A DNA stretch of 64,000 nt, from positions 1 to 64,000 of the forward strand of contig NZ_WTYG01000001.1 in the NCBI RefSeq assembly GCF_009828015.1. The letters run 5' to 3'. Positions within the stretch are counted from its first letter, which is position 1, and each line of letters starts with the position of its first letter. The notes under the pieces are model-generated. The model made no database searches. It was not told where the DNA came from and worked only from the letters and a program-made list of their open reading frames with translations. The position numbers and the translations under genes are program-made. Below are positions 27,851 to 36,959 of this stretch, piece after piece. Source of the stretch: Qipengyuania citrea. GTDB taxonomy: Bacteria; Pseudomonadota; Alphaproteobacteria; Sphingomonadales; Sphingomonadaceae.

Positions 27851-28657
27851 ATGGGCGATCGCAAGGCGATCTTCATTACCGGGGGCGGTTCGGGCATCGG
27901 ACGCGCGGTCGCATTGCATTTCGCCGAACGCGGGTGGTTCGTCGGGCTCGGTGATATCGACAAGTCCGGCCTGCACGAGACGGCCGAATTGATCGGCAAC
28001 GGCTTCGTCTATTCGCATGTCTTCGACGTGCGCGACCGTGCTGCCTGGGACGAGGCGCTCGAGGCCTTCTCGGTGGCGAGCGGCGGACGGATCGACGTGG
28101 TGTTCAACAATGCCGGCATCCCGCTGGGCGGATCGCTGATCGAGAACAGCGCCGAGGAAATCGAACGCTGTCTCGACATCAATCTGAAAGGCGTTCTGTT
28201 CGGCGCTCAGGCGGCCCATCCCCATCTGAAGGAAACCGCCCCGGGATCCTGCCTGCTCAACACCGCAAGCGCTGCCGGGATCTACGGCACGCCGGGCGCA
28301 AGCGTGTATTCGGCAACGAAATTCGGGGTGCGGGCGGTCACCGAAAGCCTCGACGGTGAATGGTCGGCCGATGGGATCAAGGTGGCTTCGCTGATGCCCA
28401 GCTTTATCGAAACGCCGCTGCTCGACCATACCCCGCACGCCGGCGCGAACGAGGGTATTCGTCAGCGCGTCACCGATGCCGGGCTCGAGATAACCCCCGT
28501 GGCGGACGTGGCCGCGGCGGCCTGGGAGGCCGTGCACGGCGACCGGCTGCACACGACGGTCGGAAAGACGGCGAAAACCATGGCCTTTGCCGCACGCTGG
28601 CTTCCCGGCAGGGTGCGCAAGCAGACGCGCTCATCGATCCGGCCGATGGGCAAATAA
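27851..28657 (+). CDS. SDR-family oxidoreductase
   Basis: 268-residue classical short-chain dehydrogenase. The cofactor loop TGGGSGIGRAVALHF, the NNAG motif, and the catalytic Ser (NTASAAGIYG), Tyr and Lys (YSATK) are all present. Asp at the end of beta-2 (GDIDKSG) suggests NAD rather than NADP preference. Substrate unknown. A clear GAGGGAGACAG ribosome-binding site precedes the ATG. It follows the glycosylase gene by 22 bp, so the two are probably co-transcribed. Confidence 0.9.
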   Translation: MGDRKAIFITGGGSGIGRAVALHFAERGWFVGLGDIDKSGLHETAELIGNGFVYSHVFDVRDRAAWDEALEAFSVASGGRIDVVFNNAGIPLGGSLIENSAEEIERCLDINLKGVLFGAQAAHPHLKETAPGSCLLNTASAAGIYGTPGASVYSATKFGVRAVTESLDGEWSADGIKVASLMPSFIETPLLDHTPHAGANEGIRQRVTDAGLEITPVADVAAAAWEAVHGDRLHTTVGKTAKTMAFAARWLPGRVRKQTRSSIRPMGK

Positions 28658-28662
28658 TCCGC

Positions 28663-28684
28663 CGGGCGCAGATATCTGCGCCCG
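28663..28684. terminator. 22-bp perfect palindrome between convergent genes
   Basis: CGGGCGCAGAT and its exact reverse complement lie back to back between the stop codons of the SDR gene and the pterin dehydratase gene. In RNA this would form a GC-rich hairpin from either strand, so it probably ends both transcripts. There is no T tract, which weakens a classical intrinsic-terminator call. Confidence 0.6.
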
Positions 28685-28695
28685 TGCCCGGAATG

Positions 28696-28989
28696 TCAGG
28701 CAGACAGCGCGTCGATCTTGCGCGCCATCTTAACGTCGCGCAGCGACAGACCGCCGGCGTCATGCGTGGTCAGGGTGATTTCCACCCGGTTGTAGACATT
28801 GAACCATTCGGGATGGTGATCGCGCTTTTCCGCAATCAGCGCGACGCGCGTCATGAAGGCGAAGGCCGCGGAGAAATCGCCGAATTCGAACGTGCGCTCG
28901 ATCGCGTTCCCGTCGCGGCACAGCGACCACTCGGGCAAGGCGCTGAGCCAGGTCTTGCGCTCTTCTTCGCTTAGCTGCTCGACGGTCAT
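28696..28989 (-). CDS. phhB: 4a-hydroxytetrahydrobiopterin dehydratase
   Basis: 97-residue pterin-4a-carbinolamine dehydratase, recycling the pterin cofactor of aromatic amino acid hydroxylases; it can also act in molybdopterin-related or unknown pterin metabolism. The family motif is [18 protein letters not shown] with the catalytic histidines, followed by [17 protein letters not shown] 28989; upstream frame is ignored. No phenylalanine hydroxylase is nearby, so the partner is unknown. Divergent from ccmA across 58 bp. Confidence 0.93.
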   Translation of the reverse strand: MTVEQLSEEERKTWLSALPEWSLCRDGNAIERTFEFGDFSAAFAFMTRVALIAEKRDHHPEWFNVYNRVEITLTTHDAGGLSLRDVKMARKIDALSA

Positions 28990-29047
28990 GGCGTGCGAAT
29001 CTCCTCCGGCTTGTCGCTGGCGCGGCTTTTGCCTATCGCCCTCGCCC

Positions 29048-29629
29048 ATGCAAGCTCGCCTCGTCGCAAAGGATATCGCCTGCCGTCGCGGCGAGCGGTT
29101 GCTGTTCCGGCGCCTCTCCTTCGCATGCGAAGCCGGGGAAGCAATCCACGTGGTGGGCGCCAACGGTGTGGGAAAATCGAGCCTGATCCGTATCCTGGCA
29201 GGCCTGCTGCGTCCCTTCGCAGGAGCGGTCGAACGGACCGGCGCTGCGGGTCTGGTCGACGAACGCCTGGCACTCGACACCAATCTCGCGCTGGGCCAGG
29301 CACTCGCATTCTGGGAACGGATCGACGGATGCCGCGATCCTGGCCGCGCGCTCGAACTGTTGCAGCTCGAACCGCTGATGGATGTCCCGGTGCGCTATCT
29401 TTCGACCGGCCAGAAGAAACGTGCGGCGCTGGCACGGCTGCTCAATCGTGATTGCCCGATCTGGTTGCTCGACGAACCCCTCAACGGGCTCGACAGTCAG
29501 GCGCAGACGGCCTTCGAAACGCTTATCGCCCGGCATTGCGCGGCTGGCGGCGTAGCTATTGCCGCGTCGCACCAGCCGATTGCGCTGCCTGCGCCCGCGA
29601 TCATCGATCTCGCCGAGTATGCGGCATGA
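29048..29629 (+). CDS. ccmA: Cytochrome c maturation ATPase CcmA
   Basis: 193-residue ABC ATPase, shorter than transport ATPases, as expected for CcmA, which with CcmB and CcmC releases holo-CcmE during cytochrome c biogenesis. Walker A is GANGVGKSS, the signature is [15 protein letters not shown], and Walker B is [11 protein letters not shown]. The ATGA overlap with ccmB supports the assignment. ccmC and later genes are not in the window. Confidence 0.93.
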   Translation: MQARLVAKDIACRRGERLLFRRLSFACEAGEAIHVVGANGVGKSSLIRILAGLLRPFAGAVERTGAAGLVDERLALDTNLALGQALAFWERIDGCRDPGRALELLQLEPLMDVPVRYLSTGQKKRAALARLLNRDCPIWLLDEPLNGLDSQAQTAFETLIARHCAAGGVAIAASHQPIALPAPAIIDLAEYAA

Positions 29630-30279
29630 TAGCGGCGCTGCTCAGACGCGACCTCGGATTGCTGGTGCCGGGCGGCCGCGACGGCGGGGGCATCCTGCCG
29701 CTGCTGTTCTTCCTCGCCGTGGCGATGCTTTATCCCTTCGCGGTCGGCCCCGACGCCCAGCTGCTTGCACGGACCGGCGGCGGTGTCATCTGGGTCGCGG
29801 CGCTGCTGGCCGCGATCCTCCCGCTCGAAAAGCTGGTGGCGGGCGATCTCGAAGCGGGGGTGTTCGACCAATTGCACTTGCGCGGGATCAGCGAGGAATG
29901 GGCTATGGCCTCGCGCCTGCTGGCGCACTGGCTGGCCTTCGCCCCGCTGCTGCTGCTGGCGACATTGCCCGCCGCCGCATTGCTCGGCTTGGACGCGGAC
30001 ACCACCCGGACCGTCCTGCTAGGCCTGCTCGCTGGTACGCCAGGGCTCGCCGCCGTGGGCCTCGCGGTGGCGGCGCTCACCGCCAGCCTGCGCGGCGGCG
30101 CGGCGCTTGCCGGGCTGATGGTGATCCCACTGGCAGTGCCGATCCTGATTTTCGGGGCCGGCGCGCTCGGCCGTCCCGACCCTGCGGCGCTGTTGCTCAC
30201 CGCGGCGATCAGCCTCGGCCTGTGCGCGGTTACGCCCTTCATCGCTGGCGCCGCGCTGCGCGCAGCGCGCGAGGCCTAA
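29626..30279 (+). CDS. ccmB: Cytochrome c maturation membrane protein CcmB
   Basis: 217-residue inner-membrane protein with about six hydrophobic helices. The N-terminus (LLRRDLGLLV) and the GISEEWAMASRLLAHW stretch are typical of CcmB, the membrane partner of CcmA. Start overlaps the ccmA stop by 4 bp. Its TAA stop overlaps the stop of the convergent map gene by 4 bp, so no terminator separates them. Confidence 0.92.
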   Translation: MIAALLRRDLGLLVPGGRDGGGILPLLFFLAVAMLYPFAVGPDAQLLARTGGGVIWVAALLAAILPLEKLVAGDLEAGVFDQLHLRGISEEWAMASRLLAHWLAFAPLLLLATLPAAALLGLDADTTRTVLLGLLAGTPGLAAVGLAVAALTASLRGGAALAGLMVIPLAVPILIFGAGALGRPDPAALLLTAAISLGLCAVTPFIAGAALRAAREA

Positions 30280-31103
30280 TACGGCGGCTTGTGCAGGCCC
30301 TTGGGGCTCTCGGTGAAGATTTCGACCCCGTCTTCGGTGATCCCGATCGAGTGTTCGAACTGCGCCGAAAGCGACTTGTCGCGCGTGACCGCCGTCCAGC
30401 CATCGCGCAGGATCTTGGCATGCGGGCGGCCGCCATTGATCATCGGTTCGATGGTGAAGAACATGCCCGGCTTCATTTCCGGACCGGTTCCGGCACGCGC
30501 CGCGTGGATCACCTCGGGCGCGTCGTGGAACAGCCGGCCCAGGCCGTGTCCGCAGAATTCCTGCACCACGCCGTAGCGATACTGGCGGGCATGCGCCTCG
30601 ATCGCCGCGCCGATATCGCCCAGCCGCGCGCCGGGCCGTCCTGCCGCTTCGATGCCGAGCATCAGGCATTCATAGGTCACATCGACCAGCCGCCGCGCCT
30701 TGATCGACGGTTCACCGGCAAAGAACATGCGGCTGGTATCGCCGTGCCAGCCGTCGAGCAGCGGGGTCACGTCGATATTGACGATGTCGCCTTCCTTCAG
30801 CGCCTTGTCCGAGGGAATGCCGTGGCAGATGACATGGTTGATCGAGGTGCAGCAGCTGTGCGTATAGCCGCGATAGCCCATGGTTGCCGGGACTGCGCCC
30901 GCATCGAGCATCATGGTGCGCGCCTTGTCGTCGATCGCACCGGTGGTAACACCCGGCTGGACGAAGTCGGTCAGCTCGTCGAGGATTTCCGCGGCCAGCC
31001 GCCCGGCCTTGCGCATACCTTCGAAGCCGGCTTCGCCGTGCAGCTTGATCGTGCCGTCGCGATAGACGGTCTCATCCGCCTCGATTACCTGATATTCGGT
31101 CAT
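30276..31103 (-). CDS. map: Methionine aminopeptidase, type I
   Basis: 275-residue metallopeptidase that removes the initiator Met. The five metal ligands are visible as IDVTPLLDGWHGDTSR (two Asp), CGHGLGRLFH (His), FTIEPM (Glu) and SAQFEHSIGI (Glu). YRGYTHSCCTSINHVICHGIP is the substrate pocket. ATG 31103 chosen over a start three codons upstream. Length standard for MetAP-I. Confidence 0.97.
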   Translation of the reverse strand: MTEYQVIEADETVYRDGTIKLHGEAGFEGMRKAGRLAAEILDELTDFVQPGVTTGAIDDKARTMMLDAGAVPATMGYRGYTHSCCTSINHVICHGIPSDKALKEGDIVNIDVTPLLDGWHGDTSRMFFAGEPSIKARRLVDVTYECLMLGIEAAGRPGARLGDIGAAIEAHARQYRYGVVQEFCGHGLGRLFHDAPEVIHAARAGTGPEMKPGMFFTIEPMINGGRPHAKILRDGWTAVTRDKSLSAQFEHSIGITEDGVEIFTESPKGLHKPPY

Positions 31104-31143
31104 GCGGCCCACATAGGCGGTTGTGGCCGGAATTGCGAGAGGA

Positions 31144-31959
31144 CTAGCGCTTTACGCTGAAGGCGTCGGCGTAATGCGGCTTGACCGCGTCGAGCACCGA
31201 GGCGGTGACGGGGAAATCGAGCTCGTAATCGCCTTCGGCATAGGGGCCCGCGACATAGGGACCGAAATAGACACTCAACCGGTCGAACGTCTTGCCGTTG
31301 GACGATCCCAACAACACGCTGGCTTCGTCCAGCCCCGGGCAATCGTCGAACGTGTCGCCGCTGCCGGGTTCGACAGGGCTGCCGCGGCGCTTCGCCCGCT
31401 CGGCGTTGAGCGTATCGCACATTCGCTGGCCGAGACCCTGCTCCAGCGCAACGGGCGAATTGAACAGCACAATGCCTTTCATCGCCTGCTTCGCTTCGCG
31501 GTCCCACACCAGCGAACGCATGCCGTACATGCCATGGGCGCCGCCCGAATAGGTGGCCAGATGGCCCGACAGGCTGAGATAGCGCGGCAGGTCGGCGACC
31601 ACTTTCCACTCCTCGGACAGGCTGTGCTGGCGCGGCGTCCAGTCGCCCTCGCCTGCCGCCTCCCAATCCTCGTCGGCGCGCGCGGCGACTTCGGCCTTCA
31701 TGCCCTGTGCCCTGTCCCCGAGCACCTCGACCAGTCCTGCCTCGGCAGCAACCGCGGCCGGCCAGGAATACTCGAAAACATAACGCTCGGTTTCCTCTTC
31801 CTCCGCGTAATCCTCGGCTGGCACTGCAGCGCCGCCCGCACCCTCGGCGGCAGCCCCGCTTTCGTCCTGGCTCGCCGCGCTCTGTCCGGAATCGTCGGCG
31901 GTCCCGGAACAGGCCGCACTCGACAGCGCGAACGAAATCAGGAACAGGGGCGCACGCAT
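31144..31959 (-). CDS. DUF3298/RsiV-like lipoprotein
   Basis: 271 residues. The signal peptide ends in lipobox SAAC (Cys about 17), then an acidic Glu/Ala/Gly-rich linker and a DUF4163/DUF3298-type domain with SGHLATYSGGAHG near residue 130, the hallmark GGAHxxY-like segment of this family, also found in the anti-sigma factor RsiV and the deacetylase PdaC. No sigma factor gene is adjacent, so a signalling role is not supported. Function unknown; probably envelope-associated. Divergent from the aminopeptidase gene across 47 bp. Confidence 0.8.
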   Translation of the reverse strand: MRAPLFLISFALSSAACSGTADDSGQSAASQDESGAAAEGAGGAAVPAEDYAEEEETERYVFEYSWPAAVAAEAGLVEVLGDRAQGMKAEVAARADEDWEAAGEGDWTPRQHSLSEEWKVVADLPRYLSLSGHLATYSGGAHGMYGMRSLVWDREAKQAMKGIVLFNSPVALEQGLGQRMCDTLNAERAKRRGSPVEPGSGDTFDDCPGLDEASVLLGSSNGKTFDRLSVYFGPYVAGPYAEGDYELDFPVTASVLDAVKPHYADAFSVKR

Positions 31960-32006
31960 CGCGGTTTCCTTATGCGAAGAACGAATTGATCTGGGGCACC
32001 AACAAT

Positions 32007-33395
32007 ATGGCCGACAAGCAACCGCTAATCCAGCCCGACCGGGGCCAGGACGCTATTTCCGTCCACCTCGTCAATCGCGATGGTTTCCCCGAATGGAAGA
32101 AGTCCCTGTCCGCCAGCCAGCGCGCGGCGCTGGATGCGCAGAAATTCGACGGTGGCGGCTATCAGGTCGGCATCGTCCCCGACGGCGATGGCTGGTTCGC
32201 AGTCGGCGGCGTTGCCAATCCGGACGAGTTGTCGAGCTGGTGCATGGCGAAACTGGCCGAAAGCCTTCCCGAAGGAACCTATCGCCGTGCCGGGGGCGAA
32301 CCCGGCCCAGCGCTGCATGGCTGGCAGACCGGCCAATATGTGTTCGATCGCTACAAGAAACCCGAACGCCCCGTCGGTCCGCGGGTGCTGCTTACCAAGG
32401 ACGTCAAGGCCATCGACGGCGCGCTGGCCGAGGCGCAGGCGGTGTGCCTGATCCGCGATCTGGTCAACACGCCCGCCGAGGACATGGGCCCGGCCGCGCT
32501 CGAAGAGCAATGCGAAGCGCTGGCCAAGACCCATGCGGCTAGGCTGGAGGTAACCAGGGGCGATACGCTGGAACAGGAATATCCCATGGTGCATGCGGTG
32601 GGCCGCGCCGCCGCGCGCCACCATGCGCCGCGGATCATGCACCTGACCTGGGGCAAGGAAAGCGACCCCGTTCTCGCGATCGTCGGCAAGGGTGTATGCT
32701 TCGACAGCGGGGGGCTCGATGTCAAAAGCAGCAGCGGCATGCTGTTGATGAAGAAGGACATGGGCGGCGCCGCACATGCGATCGCGCTGGCCGGACTGGT
32801 GATGGCCGCACATCTGCCCGTGCGTCTGCACCTGCTGGTACCTGCAGTGGAAAACGCGATCAGTTCCAACAGCTTCCGCCCCGGCGACGTGCTGCAAACC
32901 CGCAAGGGACTGACGGTCGAAATCGGCAACACCGATGCCGAAGGCCGGCTGATCCTCGGCGACGCCTTGCAGCGGGCCAGCGAAGAGAACCCCGAGTTGA
33001 TGCTCGATTTCGCCACGCTGACCGGCGCAGCCCGGGTGGCGCTCGGCCCCGAATACCCGGCGCTGATGACGCGCCGCGACGAAACCGCCGCAGCGCTGAT
33101 CGCAGCCGGCAAGGCGCATGACGACGAACCCTGGCGCCTACCCTTGCCCGATGTCTATCGCGAATGGCTCACCTCGGACATTGCCGACACCAACAACGCG
33201 CATGGCAATGCCTTTGCGGGTGCCAGCGTGGCGGGGCTGTTCCTCGACAAGTTCGTCGGCGAAGGGATCGACTGGGCGCATTTCGACACATTCGCCTGGC
33301 GCCCGCAGGCTAAACCGGGCCGGCCCAAGGGCGGCGAAGCCTACGGATTGCGCGCCGCGTGGCACATGCTGCAGGCCCGTTTCGGGGGAGGCTGA
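32007..33395 (+). CDS. Leucyl aminopeptidase, family M17
   Basis: 462-residue cytosolic aminopeptidase. Metal ligands and catalytic residues lie in VGKGVCFDSGGLDVK, MKKDMGGAA and NTDAEGRLILGDAL, the M17 signature. The ATG at 32007 gives MADKQPLI. The N-terminal domain is short and unrelated to E. coli PepA, as usual in this subfamily. Followed by a GC hairpin. Confidence 0.93.
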   Translation: MADKQPLIQPDRGQDAISVHLVNRDGFPEWKKSLSASQRAALDAQKFDGGGYQVGIVPDGDGWFAVGGVANPDELSSWCMAKLAESLPEGTYRRAGGEPGPALHGWQTGQYVFDRYKKPERPVGPRVLLTKDVKAIDGALAEAQAVCLIRDLVNTPAEDMGPAALEEQCEALAKTHAARLEVTRGDTLEQEYPMVHAVGRAAARHHAPRIMHLTWGKESDPVLAIVGKGVCFDSGGLDVKSSSGMLLMKKDMGGAAHAIALAGLVMAAHLPVRLHLLVPAVENAISSNSFRPGDVLQTRKGLTVEIGNTDAEGRLILGDALQRASEENPELMLDFATLTGAARVALGPEYPALMTRRDETAAALIAAGKAHDDEPWRLPLPDVYREWLTSDIADTNNAHGNAFAGASVAGLFLDKFVGEGIDWAHFDTFAWRPQAKPGRPKGGEAYGLRAAWHMLQARFGGG

Positions 33396-33418
33396 AGGCC
33401 GCCCGCTTGCGGGAAAGC

Positions 33419-33440
33419 GCGGGCGCGGCTAAGCGCCCGC
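33419..33440. terminator. Candidate hairpin after the aminopeptidase gene
   Basis: GCGGGCGC and GCGCCCGC form a perfect 8-bp stem around a 6-nt loop (GGCTAA), 24 bp after the stop codon. No T tract follows. It may terminate or slow transcription before the SH3-like gene, whose start is only 30 bp away. Confidence 0.45.
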
Positions 33441-33469
33441 AACGTTCACAACCGGAATTAGCACACAGC

Positions 33470-33823
33470 GTGACTGCCCCAGACCGTTATTCCCTTCCTG
33501 AAGGCGTCGTCGGATTGAACGGCCCGGTCGACAAGCCTGCGCCGGGCACGCTGCCCCTGCGCGGCGATCTGGCGCATATCGCGCTGGCGCAATCCTATCT
33601 CGCTGCACACTATGTCATCCCGCAGCCGCGCGCTGTCGGGGCGTCGCCCGCGACGCTCAAGCTGAACATGCGCGACGATGCCGAAGACGGCACGACCCTG
33701 CCCGCCGGACAGGCAATAGAATTGCTCGACTGCGCAGGCGACTGGGCGTGGATTACCTGCGGCCCCGAAGGCCCCAGCGGCTATGTCCGGCTCGGGCAGC
33801 TCGCACCGGTCATCGATGCATAA
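33470..33823 (+). CDS. SH3-like domain protein preceding argC
   Basis: 117 residues from a GTG at 33470 (TAPDRYSLPEG). The C-terminal half looks like a bacterial SH3 domain: NMRDDAEDGTTLPAG, LLDCAGDWAWITCG and GYVRLGQL. No signal peptide, so it is probably cytoplasmic, which is unusual for such domains. It overlaps the argC start by 8 bp and is likely translated with it. The start is uncertain, since the ribosome-binding site (GGAATTAG) is weak. Role unknown. Confidence 0.7.
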   Translation: MTAPDRYSLPEGVVGLNGPVDKPAPGTLPLRGDLAHIALAQSYLAAHYVIPQPRAVGASPATLKLNMRDDAEDGTTLPAGQAIELLDCAGDWAWITCGPEGPSGYVRLGQLAPVIDA

Positions 33824-34751
33824 GGTTTTCATCGACGGGGCAGCCGGAACAACCGGGCTCGAAATCGCCGAACGGCTTGCCGGCCGGTCCGAATTCGAAC
33901 TGTTGGCGCTCGACGATGCCAAGCGCAAGGATAGCGCGGCGCGGCGCGAGGCGCTCAACGAGGCCGATATCGCGATCCTCTGCCTGCCCGACGACGCCGC
34001 CCGCGAGGCAGTCGAGCTGATCGACAGTACCAGCGCCACGCGGGTTATCGACGCCTCCAGCGCGCACCGCACTGCGGAAGGCTGGTGCTACGGCCTGCCC
34101 GAGCTGGTCGGACGCGAACGCGTTTCCGAGGCGCGCCGGGTGAGCAATCCGGGCTGCTATCCCACCGGCTTCCTCGCCCTGGTAGCGCCATTGGTACGCG
34201 AAGGGCTGCTGCCCGCCGACTGGCCCTATACCGTCAATGCGGTGAGCGGGTATTCGGGAGGCGGAAAAGCCCTGATCGAGCGTTTCGAAACCGCCGGGGC
34301 ACCCGCCTTCATGGCTTACGGCTATGGCATGGCGCACAAGCACCTGCCCGAAATGAAAGCCCACGCGGGACTTGCGCATCCGGTACTGTTCGCACCGTCG
34401 GTCGCGTCGACCTATCGCGGCATGATCGTGGAAGTCCCGCTGCATCTCGGAGCGATGGCCGACAATCCGCACGCCGACAGCCTGCGTGACTCGCTCAGTC
34501 GGTTTTACGAAAGCTCGGCCGTCTTTACGGTCCACGACAAGGCACCGGTCGCGGAACTCCTGCTCGGCAATGATGCACCCGCGTCGGACGCGCTCGAACT
34601 GTTCGTGTTCGGCAATGATGACGGATCGCACGCGCGGCTCGTCGCCCGGCTCGACAACCTCGGTAAAGGCGCCAGCGGCGCCGCCGTGCAGAATCTCAAC
34701 CTGATGTGCGGCCTGCCCGAAACGGCAGGGCTGCGCCTGACACTTGCCTAA
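33816..34751 (+). CDS. argC: N-acetyl-gamma-glutamyl-phosphate reductase
   Basis: 311-residue NADP-dependent dehydrogenase of arginine biosynthesis. The N-terminus VFIDGAAGTTGLEIAERL, the catalytic Cys in SNPGCYPTGFLAL, and HKHLPEM match the short type 2 AGPR family (about 310 residues against about 345 for type 1). The ATG at 33816 overlaps the upstream SH3-like gene by 8 bp. No other arg gene is in the window. Confidence 0.95.
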   Translation: MHKVFIDGAAGTTGLEIAERLAGRSEFELLALDDAKRKDSAARREALNEADIAILCLPDDAAREAVELIDSTSATRVIDASSAHRTAEGWCYGLPELVGRERVSEARRVSNPGCYPTGFLALVAPLVREGLLPADWPYTVNAVSGYSGGGKALIERFETAGAPAFMAYGYGMAHKHLPEMKAHAGLAHPVLFAPSVASTYRGMIVEVPLHLGAMADNPHADSLRDSLSRFYESSAVFTVHDKAPVAELLLGNDAPASDALELFVFGNDDGSHARLVARLDNLGKGASGAAVQNLNLMCGLPETAGLRLTLA

Positions 34752-34835
34752 AAAACAGGCACCGCCTGTCTGTGCTTCGGGCACCGACAGCCACTTCCAC
34801 CGCCCCGATTCACGCAAATACGCGTTTCGCACGTT

Positions 34836-34851
34836 TGGCACGGTTCTTGGA
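34836..34851 (+). promoter_or_regulatory. Sigma-54-like promoter upstream of glnB
   Basis: TGGCACGGTTCTTGGA matches the -24/-12 consensus TGGCACG-N4-TTGCW except that the -12 element is GG instead of GC. It is about 70 bp before the glnB start, a suitable distance. In other proteobacteria glnBA is controlled by RpoN and NtrC under nitrogen limitation. No clear NtrC site was identified, and the -12 mismatch could weaken or invalidate it. Confidence 0.5.
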
Positions 34852-34883
34852 ACACGTGCGGACGCGGCGCGTAAACCTCGTGA

Positions 34884-35258
<375 letters not shown>

Positions 35259-35316
35259 AAAAACGGGGGCGCCAGTCCCGCATCAACCCAATCCTGTTCA
35301 ATCGGAGGCAATACCA

Positions 35317-36726
35317 ATGGCAAGTGCAAGCGACGTCCTGAAACAGATCAAGGACGAAGGCATCGAATGGGTCGATCTGCGCTTCACCGACCCCAAGGGC
35401 AAATGGCAGCACCTGACCATGGTCGCGGGCGTTCTGGGCGAAGACGAACTCGAAGACGGTCTGATGTTCGACGGTTCGTCGATCGCCGGCTGGAAGGTCA
35501 TCAACGAAAGTGACATGATCCTGAAGCCCGACCTCGATCGCGTCTATACCGACCCCTTCAGCGCCGAACCGATGATGATCGTCTTCTGCGACATCGTCGA
35601 ACCTTCGACCGGCGAGCTGTACGCACGCGACCCGCGGTCGACCGCCAAGCGCGCCGAAGCCTTCGTCAAGAGCACCGGCCTGGGCGACACGATCTACGTC
35701 GGCATGGAAGCCGAATTCTTCATGTTCGACGATGTCCGGTTCGAGGATGGCTATGCCGGTTCGGGCTATGCCATCGACGACATCGAGCTGCCGACCAACA
35801 CCGGCAAGGAATATGAGAGCGGCAATCTGGCGCACCGTCCGCGCGCCAAGGGCGGGTATTTCCCCGTGGCCCCGGTCGACAGCGCAGTCGATATCCGCGG
35901 CGAAATGGTCTCGACCATGATCGAGATGGGCCTGCCCTGCGACAAGCATCACCACGAAGTCGCCGCCGCTCAGCACGAGCTGGGGGTGACCTTCGGAACG
36001 CTCGTCGAAACCGCCGACAATTTGCAGATCTACAAGTATGTCGTGCAGCAGGTCGCCCATATCTACGGCAAGACCGCGACCTTCATGCCCAAGCCGATCA
36101 AGGACGACAACGGGTCCGGCATGCACACGCACATGTCGATCTGGGACGGCGGCAAGCCGACCTTCGCGGGCAACCAGTATGGTGGCCTCAGCGAAAACTG
36201 CCTGTACTACATCGGCGGTGTCATCAAGCACGCCAAGGCGCTGAACGCCTTCACCAACCCGACCACCAACAGCTACAAGCGGCTGGTACCGGGCTTCGAG
36301 GCGCCCGTGCTGCTCGCCTATTCGGCGCGCAACCGTTCGGCCGCCTGCCGCATCCCCTATGGTGCGGGCGACAAGGCCAAGCGCGTGGAATTCCGCTTCC
36401 CCGATGCGATGGCCAACCCCTACCTCGCCTATTCGGCACTGCTCATGGCCGGACTCGACGGGATCCAGAACAAGATCCATCCGGGCGAAGCCATGGACAA
36501 GAACCTCTACGATCTGCCGCCCGCCGAACTGGCGGACGTGCCCACGGTCTGCGGCAGCCTGCGCGAAGCGCTCGAAGCGCTCGAGGCGGACCATGAATTC
36601 CTGCTCAAGGGCGATGTCTTCACCAAGGACCAGATCGACGCGTATTGCGAATTGAAGTGGGACGAAGTCCTGCGCGTGGAAACGACGCCCTGCCCCGCAG
36701 AATTCGACATGTACTACAGTGCCTGA
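35317..36726 (+). CDS. glnA: Glutamine synthetase, type I
   Basis: 469-residue ATP-dependent ligase that assimilates ammonia into glutamine. Metal-binding and catalytic motifs are [17 protein letters not shown] and [17 protein letters not shown] near residue 397 carries the adenylylation Tyr, so activity control by GlnE is expected. A CGGAGG ribosome-binding site precedes ATG 35317. Followed by a strong terminator. Confidence 0.98.
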   Translation: MASASDVLKQIKDEGIEWVDLRFTDPKGKWQHLTMVAGVLGEDELEDGLMFDGSSIAGWKVINESDMILKPDLDRVYTDPFSAEPMMIVFCDIVEPSTGELYARDPRSTAKRAEAFVKSTGLGDTIYVGMEAEFFMFDDVRFEDGYAGSGYAIDDIELPTNTGKEYESGNLAHRPRAKGGYFPVAPVDSAVDIRGEMVSTMIEMGLPCDKHHHEVAAAQHELGVTFGTLVETADNLQIYKYVVQQVAHIYGKTATFMPKPIKDDNGSGMHTHMSIWDGGKPTFAGNQYGGLSENCLYYIGGVIKHAKALNAFTNPTTNSYKRLVPGFEAPVLLAYSARNRSAACRIPYGAGDKAKRVEFRFPDAMANPYLAYSALLMAGLDGIQNKIHPGEAMDKNLYDLPPAELADVPTVCGSLREALEALEADHEFLLKGDVFTKDQIDAYCELKWDEVLRVETTPCPAEFDMYYSA

Positions 36727-36763
36727 CGCCTAATCGGCGTTAGATAGCAAATGGATAGAAGAG

Positions 36764-36795
36764 GGGCGGCCGGAGCGATCCGGCCGCCCTTTCTT
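36764..36795 (+). terminator. Rho-independent terminator after glnA
   Basis: An 11-bp perfect stem GGGCGGCCGGA / TCCGGCCGCCC with a GCGA tetraloop, followed by TTTCTT. Located 37 bp after the glnA stop. Confidence 0.85.
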
Positions 36796-36959
36796 CATGC
36801 GCAATCAAAAGGTGGGTCCTTCGCGCAACACAGGCATACAAAATGGTTCAACCGAGGACGTTACCGGTCTTTCCTTTTCGTCCAACTGGGGTCAAACGTA
36901 ACCATATGCGCGACTTGGGGCGCGCCACTATGCGAAATATTCCTGGAGGGACCTTCGTC

